NCBI GenBank assembly: GCA_030153045.1
Contig: JASLID010000113.1
Span: 1 to 9,431, forward strand
Direction of reading: 5' to 3'
Length of the DNA: 9,431 nucleotides
Source: Flavobacterium sp.
Lineage (GTDB): Bacteria; Bacteroidota; Bacteroidia; Flavobacteriales; Flavobacteriaceae
In this document: positions 1 through 6,152 of the stretch, piece by piece
Layout: every line of letters starts with the position of its first letter
Position numbering within the stretch: the stretch's first letter is position 1
The notes under the pieces: generated by a model
What the model was told of the DNA's origin: nothing
The model's database searches: none
Seen by the model: the letters and a program-made list of their open reading frames with translations, nothing else
Program-made: the position numbers and the translations under genes

Positions 1-535
1 CTCCCGTTCCAACACCCGTTATTAAATAATCTAATCCTTCAGGAAAATCAGCGATAATTTCCTGAGCAGTTGTTCTTTCGTGAACTTCTACGTTGGCAGG
101 ATTATCAAACTGTTGAGGCGACCAAGCGTTTGGAATTTGGCTAACTAGTTCATTGGCTTTTTCGATAGCGCCTTTCATCCCTTTTTCTCTTGGTGTCAAT
201 TCGAATTGTGCCCCGTAGATTTCCATTAATTTTCTACGCTCGACACTCATCGATTCTGGCATTACCAAGATTACTTTGTATCCTTTGACAGCAGCTACCA
301 AAGCCAATCCAATTCCGGTATTTCCGGATGTTGGCTCAATGATTACACTGTCTGGATTTAGCAATCCTTTGCGTTCGGCATCTTCAATCATCGCCAATGC
401 AATTCGGTCTTTGATGCTGTTTCCAGGATTTGTTCTTTCTAATTTAATCCATACATTTTTTTTGGCTCCGAAGAGTTTATTAATCTTAACAATCGGTGTA
501 TTTCCGATGGTTTCTAAAATATTTGTTGCTTTCAT
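1..535 (-). CDS. cysK: Cysteine synthase (O-acetylserine sulfhydrylase), CysK type; 3' end beyond the window
   Basis: PLP enzyme that makes L-cysteine from O-acetylserine and sulfide, in the cytoplasm. The first 178 codons are visible, from ATG at 535; the frame is open to the window edge, so the C-terminal part (roughly 120 residues in typical homologues) lies outside. Visible motifs are TIGNTP (9-14), the PLP-lysine segment NPGNSIKDR with Lys42, the substrate loop EPTSGNTG, MPESMSVERRK, GMKGAI, QQFDNPAN, and TGVGTG at the truncated end, the start of the PLP phosphate-binding loop. MPESMSVERR, GMKGAI and QQFDNPAN resemble CysK more than CysM, although flavobacterial copies are often labelled CysM. 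It starts 30 bp after the cysE stop, as the last visible gene of the operon. The enzyme family is certain; the CysK/CysM choice is less so. Confidence 0.95.
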   Translation of the reverse strand, partial: MKATNILETIGNTPIVKINKLFGAKKNVWIKLERTNPGNSIKDRIALAMIEDAERKGLLNPDSVIIEPTSGNTGIGLALVAAVKGYKVILVMPESMSVERRKLMEIYGAQFELTPREKGMKGAIEKANELVSQIPNAWSPQQFDNPANVEVHERTTAQEIIADFPEGLDYLITGVGTG

Positions 536-565
536 TTTCGCTATGTGTTTATTAGTTATTTGTAT

Positions 566-1381
566 TTATATGACAAAATTTAACGGTTCAGGAAATTCTG
601 CCTTGTTTTTAATTATAATTTCACTTTTGTGATATACTAATGATTTTGCCGGAATAGATTGTGTAATCCAAACATTTCCTCCAATCACTGCAGAATCACC
701 AATTATTGTATTTCCTCCCAATATAGTAGCGTTCGCATAAATGGTTACATTGTTTCCAATCGTGGGATGGCGCTTTACTTTGGCTTTGTCTTTACTAACG
801 GTCAATGCTCCGAGTGTTACTCCTTGATAGATTTTTACATCATTTCCAATTGTGGAAGTTTCACCAATTACGATTCCAGTGCCATGATCGATAAAAAAAC
901 GCTCTCCTATTTGTGCTCCCGGATGAATGTCGATTCCCGTTTTGCTATGCACATATTCCGAAATCAAACGTGGCAAAATGGGGATATTGCTTTTCCAAAG
1001 CTGATGCGACAGTCGGTAAACAGCAATCGCAAAAAAACCAGGATAGGCCACCAAAACTTCACTTCGGGATTTGGCCGCTGGATCAAATTGAAAAACCGCT
1101 TCCAAATCGGATTCTAATTGCCCGTGAATACTTTCCAGCGCATTGAAAAAAAGACTTGCTTTTTCTTCTGCATTTTCATTTTCTGTAAGAACGTTTTCTA
1201 ATAATTCTGCCAACTCATTTTTAAGCTGGGCTTCTTTTCTCAAGAAGTAATCATAATGGGCATACCGCTCGCCTATCGAGAAAAGCCAATAAAACACTTC
1301 TTCTACCCATGCTTCCGTTTTTGCTTTATCAGGTAGCTTTTTGACTTTTGAATTGTTCTTTATGTATATTGGATGTTCCAT
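566..1381 (-). CDS. cysE: Serine O-acetyltransferase (CysE/EpsC type)
   Basis: Transfers acetyl from acetyl-CoA to L-serine, giving the O-acetylserine used by the neighbouring cysteine synthase. The 271-residue product has a helical N-terminal half (about 15-145) and a C-terminal left-handed beta-helix of hexapeptide repeats (about 150-250). Characteristic residues are GIDIHPGAQIG (149-159) with Asp151, IDHGTGIVIGET with Asp165 and catalytic-type His166, GVTLGA (187-192) and KRHPTIG with His205. The chain ends in ...LNFVI, so the last residue is isoleucine, the residue that in other serine acetyltransferases inserts into the CysK active site. The start ATG lies 5 bp after the cysN stop, which implies tight translational coupling. 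No Shine-Dalgarno is visible, as usual in this phylum. EpsC is an alternative database name. Confidence 0.95.
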   Translation of the reverse strand: MEHPIYIKNNSKVKKLPDKAKTEAWVEEVFYWLFSIGERYAHYDYFLRKEAQLKNELAELLENVLTENENAEEKASLFFNALESIHGQLESDLEAVFQFDPAAKSRSEVLVAYPGFFAIAVYRLSHQLWKSNIPILPRLISEYVHSKTGIDIHPGAQIGERFFIDHGTGIVIGETSTIGNDVKIYQGVTLGALTVSKDKAKVKRHPTIGNNVTIYANATILGGNTIIGDSAVIGGNVWITQSIPAKSLVYHKSEIIIKNKAEFPEPLNFVI

Positions 1382-1386
1382 ATTTC

Positions 1387-2622
1387 TTAGGATAAAAACA
1401 GTAGTGCTCCGACTGTATTATGAGTTGTTTCATCAATTAGAATGGCATTTCCGCTTTTGGAATTTTCAGAAAAAGCATCAAAAAATAACGGCTGATTTGA
1501 TTTTAATGAAATTTGTCCGATGTCGTTTAGTTTGATTTCGTTGGTTTCACTAAACTGCCATTCGTTGCTGTCCCATTTCTTATCAATCGATTGGATTTTG
1601 ACACGCACTTTTCTAAAACGGTGTTGCAAAATGTAGGTTTTACCAATTTGCAACGACGTGTTATCCAACCAGGAAACCCAAGTTTTTAAGTCATTGGAAG
1701 AAATAGGCAGTTCATCAATTTTCACAATGCTATCCCCACGACTGATGTCGATGTTTTCGGCCAAATGCAAAACAATATTTTCTCCAGCTATGGCTTTATC
1801 AATGGTTTCTTGATGTTTTTCAATTTTAAGAATTGTAGTTTCAATTCCAGAAGGCAAAATTTTCACCTTATCTCCTTCCTGATACGTTCCACTCAAAACT
1901 TGTCCGGCGTAGCCTCTGTAATCGTGATTTTCTTCATCTTTAGGACGAATAACCCATTGCACTTGAAAACGGGAAGCTAAATTTTCGGTGGACGGAATTT
2001 CGATGTATTCTAAAGTTTTCAATAATGTATCTCCTTCGAACCATGGCGTTTTAGTTGATTTGTCAACGATATTGTCTCCTTCCAAAGCGCTAATTGGGAT
2101 GTAGACAATCTCATCGAAATTCAGATTGCTTTTTAAATCTTCGAAGTCATTCTTTATACCATTGAAAACAGCCTCAGAATATTCCACTAAATCAATTTTA
2201 TTGATGGCAATAATGGCTTTTTTAATTCCAATTAGAGAACCAATACTGGCGTGTCTTTTGGTTTGAGTGGTGATTCCTTTTCGGGCGTCCACAAGAATGA
2301 TAATCAAATCGGAATTGGAAGCTCCAGTTATCATATTTCGAGTGTATTGTTCATGTCCCGGTGCATCAGCAATGATGAATTTTCTCTTTTTGGTCGAAAA
2401 ATATTTGTACGCTACATCAATAGTAATACCTTGTTCTCGTTCGGCACGTAGCCCGTCTGTGATTAATGACAAATCAATATCAACGCCTTCCTGTTTGGTT
2501 TGTTTTTGCAAAATCCCCAATTGATCGGTGTGAATACTATCAGAATCATAGAGTAAGCGTCCTATTAAAGTGCTTTTCCCGTCGTCTACATTTCCTGCTG
2601 TTATAAATTTTAATGTGTTCAT
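1387..2622 (-). CDS. cysN: Sulfate adenylyltransferase subunit 1, GTPase (CysN)
   Basis: GTP-hydrolysing large subunit of ATP sulfurylase. With CysD it activates sulfate to adenosine 5'-phosphosulfate (APS), and GTP hydrolysis drives the unfavourable reaction. The 411 residues begin with an EF-Tu-like GTPase domain: P-loop GNVDDGKS (10-17), G2 region EREQGITIDV (61-70), G3 DAPGH (86-90), G4 NKID (141-144) and G5-like SAL (178-180). Elongation-factor-like beta-barrel domains follow. The protein starts almost at the P-loop, without the N-terminal extension of E. coli CysN (about 475 residues). It has no C-terminal APS-kinase domain, so it is not a CysNC bifunctional enzyme. It lies 45 bp after cysD and 5 bp before cysE, in the same transcription unit. 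Confidence 0.96.
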   Translation of the reverse strand: MNTLKFITAGNVDDGKSTLIGRLLYDSDSIHTDQLGILQKQTKQEGVDIDLSLITDGLRAEREQGITIDVAYKYFSTKKRKFIIADAPGHEQYTRNMITGASNSDLIIILVDARKGITTQTKRHASIGSLIGIKKAIIAINKIDLVEYSEAVFNGIKNDFEDLKSNLNFDEIVYIPISALEGDNIVDKSTKTPWFEGDTLLKTLEYIEIPSTENLASRFQVQWVIRPKDEENHDYRGYAGQVLSGTYQEGDKVKILPSGIETTILKIEKHQETIDKAIAGENIVLHLAENIDISRGDSIVKIDELPISSNDLKTWVSWLDNTSLQIGKTYILQHRFRKVRVKIQSIDKKWDSNEWQFSETNEIKLNDIGQISLKSNQPLFFDAFSENSKSGNAILIDETTHNTVGALLFLS

Positions 2623-2667
2623 TTTACTGTTAATTCGTTTATGTGTGTATTTGTTTATTCGAGAATC

Positions 2668-3573
2668 CTAAAAATATCCTTGCTTTTTACGGTCTTCCAT
2701 GGCGGCTTCTGAGAGTTGGTCGTCTAATCTGGTTTGCCCTCTTTCACTAACTCTGGTTTGAATGATATCATCAATAATATCCTGAATGGTAGCTGCTTCA
2801 GAAGGAACTGCAGCGGTACATGTCATGTCGCCAACGGTTCGGTAACGTACTTTTTCAACAACTACTTCATCAGTTGATAAGGGCTGAATAAATTCGGAAG
2901 TTGCTACTAATTTGTCATGATGTACAATACATTCTCTGTCATGAGCAAAATACAGGTTGGGCAATTCGATGTTGTACTTTTGAATGTAATTCCAAACGTC
3001 TAATTCGGTCCAGTTGCTGATAGGAAAAACACGAACATTGTGTCCTTTTGCTACTTTTCCATTTAGAATGTCCCACAATTCAGGACGTTGTAGTTTTGGA
3101 TCCCATTGACCAAAATCGTCACGAACTGAAAAAATACGTTCTTTGGCTCTAGCCTTTTCCTCATCACGACGGGCACCGCCTATACAAGCATCGAACTCAT
3201 TTTCCTGAATAGCATCTAAAAGCGCATACGTTTGTAAGGCGTTTCTAGACGGAAATCTTCCTTGTGTTTCTTTCAAATTGTATTTTTTAATACTGTCTTC
3301 CACGGAAGCAACAATTAGTTTTTCTCCGATTTTGTTGGTCAAATAATCTCTGAAAGCAATGGCCTCCGGAAAATTATGCCCTGTATCAATATGCACTAAC
3401 GGGAACGGAAATTTACCAGGGCGGAAGGCTTTCAAAGCCAAATGCACTAATACAATCGAGTCTTTTCCTCCAGAAAATAACAAGGCTGGTTTCTCGAATT
3501 GCGCTGCCGTTTCGCGAAGAATGTAAATGGCTTCGTCTTCTAATTGGTTTAAGTAATGTGTTGAATTGCTCAT
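2668..3573 (-). CDS. cysD: Sulfate adenylyltransferase subunit 2 (CysD)
   Basis: Catalytic ATP-pyrophosphatase-fold subunit of ATP sulfurylase; with CysN it forms APS from ATP and sulfate. The start is set at the ATG at 3573 (MSNSTHYLNQLEDEAI), giving 301 residues, close to the 302 of E. coli CysD. The frame stays open for 94 more codons upstream, but that stretch runs inside cysH in another frame and has no CysD-like sequence. Visible motifs are the PP-loop SGGKDS (34-39), HIDTGHNFPE (61-70), CIGGARRDEEKARAKER (130-146) and RPELW. The stop is TAG. It follows cysH by 28 bp and precedes cysN by 45 bp, the usual CysD-then-CysN order. Confidence 0.97.
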   Translation of the reverse strand: MSNSTHYLNQLEDEAIYILRETAAQFEKPALLFSGGKDSIVLVHLALKAFRPGKFPFPLVHIDTGHNFPEAIAFRDYLTNKIGEKLIVASVEDSIKKYNLKETQGRFPSRNALQTYALLDAIQENEFDACIGGARRDEEKARAKERIFSVRDDFGQWDPKLQRPELWDILNGKVAKGHNVRVFPISNWTELDVWNYIQKYNIELPNLYFAHDRECIVHHDKLVATSEFIQPLSTDEVVVEKVRYRTVGDMTCTAAVPSEAATIQDIIDDIIQTRVSERGQTRLDDQLSEAAMEDRKKQGYF

Positions 3574-3601
3574 ATTATTTGGTTTTATGCTTTTAAATTT
3601 A

Positions 3602-4297
3602 TTAACTGTGTAATCCGCATTCTTTTTTGGAAGTGTCTTCCCACCACCATCGTCCTGCTCTAAAATCTTCGCCTTCCTTAACCGCTCTGGTACATGGGGC
3701 ACATCCAATACTGATAAATCCTTTGCTGTGTAAAATGTTATATGGGATTCCTTTTTTGGATACATATTTCTTAACCTCTTCAGTTGTCCAATGCAGAAGC
3801 GGACTGTATTTATATAGTTGATATTGCTCGTCCCATTGAATAATTTCAAGTTCATTTCTATTGGGAGAATGTTCCGCTCTTAATCCAGTTATCCAAACTT
3901 TTACACCATCTAAAGCTCTTTGTAACGGCTCCACTTTTCGGATATGACAACAATCTCTTCTCAAGTCGGTGCTTTCGTAAAAAGGGTTAATTCCTTTTTC
4001 GCTGATAAATTCTTGTAGTTTTTGGGTGTCAGGATAAAAGGCATTTATTTTCTGTTGGTATAGAAGTTGGGTTTTGTCCCAAGTCGCATAGGTTTCCTGA
4101 AACAATCTACCAGTATCTAATGTAAACACATCAATAGCAGAGAGTTTTTGAGAAAAAATCGCATCGGTTATTATCTGGTCTTCAATACCAAAACTGGTAG
4201 AAAACACAATTTTACCATCAGCCTTTTCGGCTAAAAATTTTAAATTCTCCCGAATGTTCTGATTTTGTTTCAGTTCTTTTATGATACTTTCATTCAT
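3602..4297 (-). CDS. cysH: Assimilatory adenylyl-sulfate (APS) reductase, [4Fe-4S] type (CysH)
   Basis: Reduces APS to sulfite and AMP with electrons from thioredoxin, in the cytoplasm. The 231-residue protein has the PAPS-reductase fold of the PP-loop superfamily: STSFGIEDQ (33-41), DTGRLFQETY (61-70) and ITGLRAEHSPNR (136-147). It carries the paired cysteines that bind a [4Fe-4S] cluster in APS-using enzymes, Cys116-Cys117 (RRDCCHIRK) and Cys199-x-x-Cys202 (IGCAPC). The C-terminal KKECGLH supplies the catalytic-type Cys227. E. coli-type PAPS reductase lacks the four cluster cysteines, so APS rather than PAPS is the expected substrate; the lack of APS kinase in the operon agrees. It is the first structural gene after the two attenuators. 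An out-of-frame ATG at 4293 is not the start. Confidence 0.95.
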   Translation of the reverse strand: MNESIIKELKQNQNIRENLKFLAEKADGKIVFSTSFGIEDQIITDAIFSQKLSAIDVFTLDTGRLFQETYATWDKTQLLYQQKINAFYPDTQKLQEFISEKGINPFYESTDLRRDCCHIRKVEPLQRALDGVKVWITGLRAEHSPNRNELEIIQWDEQYQLYKYSPLLHWTTEEVKKYVSKKGIPYNILHSKGFISIGCAPCTRAVKEGEDFRAGRWWWEDTSKKECGLHS

Positions 4298-4337
4298 TTT
4301 TAAATACTTTTTGTGAGATTATTTTGAGTTTGGACAT
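4298..4337 (-). other. A-rich 5' untranslated segment between terminator 2 and cysH
   Basis: This 40-bp segment separates the T-tract of the second terminator from the cysH start. It has no purine-rich Shine-Dalgarno motif and no TAnnTTTG box, so cysH transcripts most likely come from readthrough of the upstream leader. The A-rich stretch next to the ATG is typical of translation starts in Bacteroidota. Confidence 0.5.
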
Positions 4338-4366
4338 AAAAAAAGCCCCTTGAAATCAAGAGGCTT
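4338..4366 (-). terminator. Rho-independent terminator / attenuator 2
   Basis: Read on the minus strand, the 5' arm AAGCCTCTTG (4366-4357), loop ATTT and 3' arm CAAGGGGCTT (4352-4343) make a 10-bp stem with one U-G wobble. The 3' arm runs into seven T (4344-4338). The T-tract lies only on the minus-strand side, so the element acts on the cys transcript. It sits between the second leader ORF and cysH, 21 nt after the leader stop. That position fits a conditional attenuator rather than an operon end. Confidence 0.88.
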
Positions 4367-4387
4367 ACGTTTGGTTATACTATTATT

Positions 4388-4498
4388 TTACATCAAATAA
4401 TAAGATAGACGGCCTCTTGCGAAGTTTCGCATACAACACATCATCATCATACAAGCTGCAGATGTTATAATTGTCGATATTACCGTTATTGTATTCAT
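4388..4498 (-). CDS. Met/Cys-rich leader peptide 2 (36 aa), putative attenuator ORF
   Basis: Short ORF of 36 codons plus TAA, starting at ATG 4498. Residues 16-23 read CMMMMCCM, four ATG and three TGT codons packed into eight, with a further Met at 23 and at the C-terminus. Residues 4-15 are hydrophobic and small (TVISTIITSAA), and the segment after the run is basic (RNFARGR). The coding sequence doubles as RNA structure: codons 27-29 contain CAAGAGGC (4419-4412), exactly complementary to part of the 5' arm of the terminator downstream. No separate promoter is visible, so it should be transcribed only after readthrough of terminator 1. A regulatory role through ribosome stalling at Met/Cys codons is inferred; a function of the free peptide cannot be excluded. 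Confidence 0.82.
   Translation of the reverse strand: MNTITVISTIITSAACMMMMCCMRNFARGRLSYYLM
4412..4431 (-). promoter_or_regulatory. Antiterminator segment and small hairpin of module 2
   Basis: CAAGAGGC (4419-4412) can pair perfectly over 8 bp with GCCTCTTG (4364-4357), the 5' arm of terminator 2, and this would prevent the terminator from folding. Immediately upstream and overlapping by two bases is a palindrome, TGCGA-AACT-TCGCA (4431-4418), directly after the Met/Cys codons. This hairpin could serve as a pause or anti-antiterminator stem. The complementarity is seen directly; the roles are inferred. Confidence 0.72.
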
Positions 4499-4531
4499 TT
4501 GTGTATTTTTAGTATTATTTAAATTTTGTGT

Positions 4532-4564
4532 AAAAAAAAACTCCTCAATTTCTTGAGGAGTTTT
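4532..4564 (-). terminator. Rho-independent terminator / attenuator 1
   Basis: On the minus strand, arms AACTCCTCAA (4562-4553) and TTGAGGAGTT (4548-4539) pair perfectly over 10 bp around a GAAA tetraloop. Two more A-T pairs can be added at the base. The 3' arm continues into a run of nine T (4540-4532). It begins 28 nt after the stop of leader 1 and ends 33 nt before leader 2. It is the stronger-looking of the two terminators in the leader. Confidence 0.92.
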
Positions 4565-4590
4565 GCAAATATGTATAATGGTTTAAAACA

Positions 4591-4665
4591 TTAACGAATA
4601 GCAAATAACCCCTCATTATCTGAGCAGCACATACACATCATCATATTTAAAACTTGGTTTGTCAT
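4591..4665 (-). CDS. Met/Cys-rich leader peptide 1 (24 aa), putative attenuator ORF
   Basis: Short ORF of 24 codons plus TAA starting at ATG 4665, roughly 17 nt after the expected transcription start. Residues 8-14 read MMMCMCC (codons ATG ATG ATG TGT ATG TGC TGC), an extreme concentration of the two sulfur amino acids ahead of a cysteine-synthesis operon. Residues 15-24 include DNEG, and their codons contain TGAGGGGTT (4615-4607), complementary to the 5' arm of terminator 1. The peptide has no recognisable domain. The arrangement of control codons, antiterminator overlapping the 3' part of the ORF and then terminator is that of classical leader-peptide attenuators. Translation is inferred, not shown. 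Confidence 0.85.
   Translation of the reverse strand: MTNQVLNMMMCMCCSDNEGLFAIR
4607..4624 (-). promoter_or_regulatory. Antiterminator segment of module 1
   Basis: TGAGGGGTT (4615-4607) can form nine pairs, including one G-U, with AACTCCTCA (4562-4554) of terminator 1, sequestering its 5' arm. CTCA (4624-4621), just upstream, can instead pair with the TGAG at the start of the antiterminator as a 4-bp competing hairpin. The antiterminator begins 8 nt after the last Cys codon. A ribosome stalled early in the Met/Cys run would leave it free, while one moving on to the stop codon would partly cover it. Confidence 0.72.
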
Positions 4666-4688
4666 AATTTTGTTCTTTTTGAACGGTA

Positions 4689-4720
4689 CAAACGTAGAAA
4701 GTTTTTTTTGTTCTACAAAA
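4689..4720 (-). promoter_or_regulatory. Bacteroidota-type promoter of the cys operon
   Basis: On the minus strand TTTTG (4720-4716) is followed after 19 bp by TACGTTTG (4696-4689). This is an exact match to the Bacteroidota -7 box TAnnTTTG with the TTTG-type -33 element at the expected distance. Transcription should start near 4682, about 17 nt before leader ORF 1. No comparable box is seen between the two leader modules or just before cysH, so this promoter probably serves both attenuators and the operon. Confidence 0.8.
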
Positions 4721-4831
4721 TTTATTTTTACTTAATTGTCATTTTTTTTGATCTTTCATTAAATTCTACTTGATTTTAGATGTTTTTAATGCTTTTTATT
4801 CAATGAATATCTTTCATAAATCTTTTGCATT
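4721..4831. other. A/T-rich spacer between hydrolase stop and cys promoter
   Basis: This 111-bp spacer has no ORF of note and no convincing terminator for the upstream hydrolase gene. The best hairpin on the minus strand is a weak 5-bp stem (ATGAA/TTCAT) without a following T-run. The 9-mer ATGAAAGAT occurs twice on the minus strand (4817-4809 and 4758-4750), probably by chance in A/T-rich DNA. Confidence 0.4.
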
Positions 4832-6058
4832 TTAGTTTTTAACAAACTTATGTACAGACTGGTTATCAAAAATAATAAAATACAATCCGTTGGAGAAGTC
4901 TGAAACATTAATCTTCCAATCCGTTTTCTTTTCAGAGTTAACATAGATTTCCTGACCGATTGAATTTACAATTTTAATACCTGATCCGTCAGCATTGGAA
5001 ATACTTACAGTTGAATTGGCTGGGTTTGGATAGATGGAAAAGTTATTCTTTTGAAAGTCTGAAATTCCTAAAACGCCTAAATCAATCTGTTTTATTATAA
5101 TTTCTTCGCAATCATTGCGAATGGCTTTCAATGTAATGGTTTTGATTCCGCCTGAACTAAAAATATGCGTTGGATTAGCTTCTGTTGAAGTTGTTCCATC
5201 ACCAAAATCCCATTCAAACGAAGTAAAATTAGCAGAAGTATTGGTAAAATTAACCGAATTGGCATTTACAACATAATTGAAATTGGAATATAGATCAAAG
5301 GTATTGATACGCCATTGCGGTTTATTAGGTAAAACAATCTGATCTACAATTCCGTGAAAATATTCAGCCGTAGCTTGTGGCACTCCTCCATAAGAAGTTG
5401 TTCCGGTAACCGGTTCTTGAAATATCGTGGCAAACATAGCGGAAGCAACTAAGTAAGAACCATTTAAATTAGGATGAACATCGTTGTAGCTACCATGCAA
5501 CAATAAATCTTGTTGCGCTGTATAATGCATTCGGGTACATTCACCTGCTGGGACAAAAGAAATATGAAGATTATCGGCCATTTTAGTTATCGAATCCCTC
5601 ATTTGTGTCTGTATTCTAAAATACGTGTTGTATGTTTCAGGTGAAGGTACACCGTAAGGAATTTCATATAATAAAACCTTAGCACAAGGACTGTATTTTT
5701 TAATCGAGTCAATCAAAATTTGACCTCTTTCAATGGTTGTATTAACTGGCCATGAAGCACCAGCAGATTCTCCGGTTCCAGGTTGAAGAACTACGGCATC
5801 CCATGCTGTATTTCGGAATAAACTATAAACATTATCATCCACTACATGATTCACAAAACCGGTTCCGCCGGGAGCATACATTTGGGTAACCACATTTTTA
5901 CCTTTACTGTTGGCAATGTCTTGGAATAAAATGGGCATATCATTAAAATAGGTAATACTATTTCCAACAAACAAAATATTTTTTTGAGGATTTTGTGCGT
6001 AAGCGGTTAGATTAAACACAACAATTAACAGTATAAAACGGTGTAATTTTGTTTTCAT
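4832..6058 (-). CDS. Secreted SGNH/GDSL-type hydrolase with PKD domain and T9SS C-terminal sorting domain
   Basis: Predicted exported hydrolase of 408 residues; the substrate is unknown, but the fold is typical of esterases and carbohydrate deacetylases. The ATG at 6058 gives a clear signal peptide (MKTKLHRF, hydrophobic core 9-18, AYAQ near the cleavage site at about 21-22). An SGNH domain follows (about 27-245) with block I FVGNSIT (nucleophile-type Ser34), APGGTGF (62-68), VVLQPGTG (89-96) and block V NDVHPN (192-197, His195). It resembles DUF4886-type proteins. A PKD domain (about 262-325) contains FEWDFGDGTTS. The end (about 333-408) is a T9SS type A sorting domain with SIYPNPA and GLYFI, so the protein should cross the outer membrane through T9SS. 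Block V has Asn where Asp is usual, with Asp next to it. It lies alone, 157 bp after the upstream gene. Confidence 0.85.
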   Translation of the reverse strand: MKTKLHRFILLIVVFNLTAYAQNPQKNILFVGNSITYFNDMPILFQDIANSKGKNVVTQMYAPGGTGFVNHVVDDNVYSLFRNTAWDAVVLQPGTGESAGASWPVNTTIERGQILIDSIKKYSPCAKVLLYEIPYGVPSPETYNTYFRIQTQMRDSITKMADNLHISFVPAGECTRMHYTAQQDLLLHGSYNDVHPNLNGSYLVASAMFATIFQEPVTGTTSYGGVPQATAEYFHGIVDQIVLPNKPQWRINTFDLYSNFNYVVNANSVNFTNTSANFTSFEWDFGDGTTSTEANPTHIFSSGGIKTITLKAIRNDCEEIIIKQIDLGVLGISDFQKNNFSIYPNPANSTVSISNADGSGIKIVNSIGQEIYVNSEKKTDWKINVSDFSNGLYFIIFDNQSVHKFVKN

Positions 6059-6122
6059 TATTTCATGGTTTTTGGGAATACAATGATACAAAATATTACA
6101 TATCAACATATTATATTTTTCG

Positions 6123-6130
6123 CAAATATA
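6123..6130 (-). promoter_or_regulatory. Possible -7 promoter box for the SGNH hydrolase gene
   Basis: TATATTTG on the minus strand matches TAnnTTTG exactly and would start transcription near 6117, giving a 5' untranslated region of roughly 60 nt. No good TTTG-type -33 element lies 19-21 bp upstream (TTAA is found there), so the promoter may be weak or activator-dependent. In an A/T-rich spacer a chance match is possible. Confidence 0.45.
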
Positions 6131-6152
6131 TTTTTTATGCCTTCTAATGGTT

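Noticed and set aside
1387..2622. CysN as a CysNC fusion with APS kinase
   Set aside because: The protein ends at 411 residues, directly before cysE, with no room for a kinase domain and no second P-loop.
3574..3855. 94-codon in-frame upstream extension of cysD, giving a 395-residue product
   Set aside because: The extension lies within cysH in another frame and has no CysD-like sequence; starting at 3573 gives the normal family length of 301 residues.
3602..4297. CysH as an E. coli-type PAPS reductase
   Set aside because: The four cluster cysteines (116, 117, 199, 202) are present, and PAPS reductases of that type lack them.
4338..4564. The two stem-loops as terminators for plus-strand transcription
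   Set aside because: The long T-runs follow the stems only on the minus strand, and no plus-strand gene is supported in the window.
4298..4700. A SAM-type or other metabolite riboswitch ahead of the cys operon
   Set aside because: I could not find a conserved riboswitch core; the stretch is accounted for by two short ORFs and two terminators with matching antiterminators.
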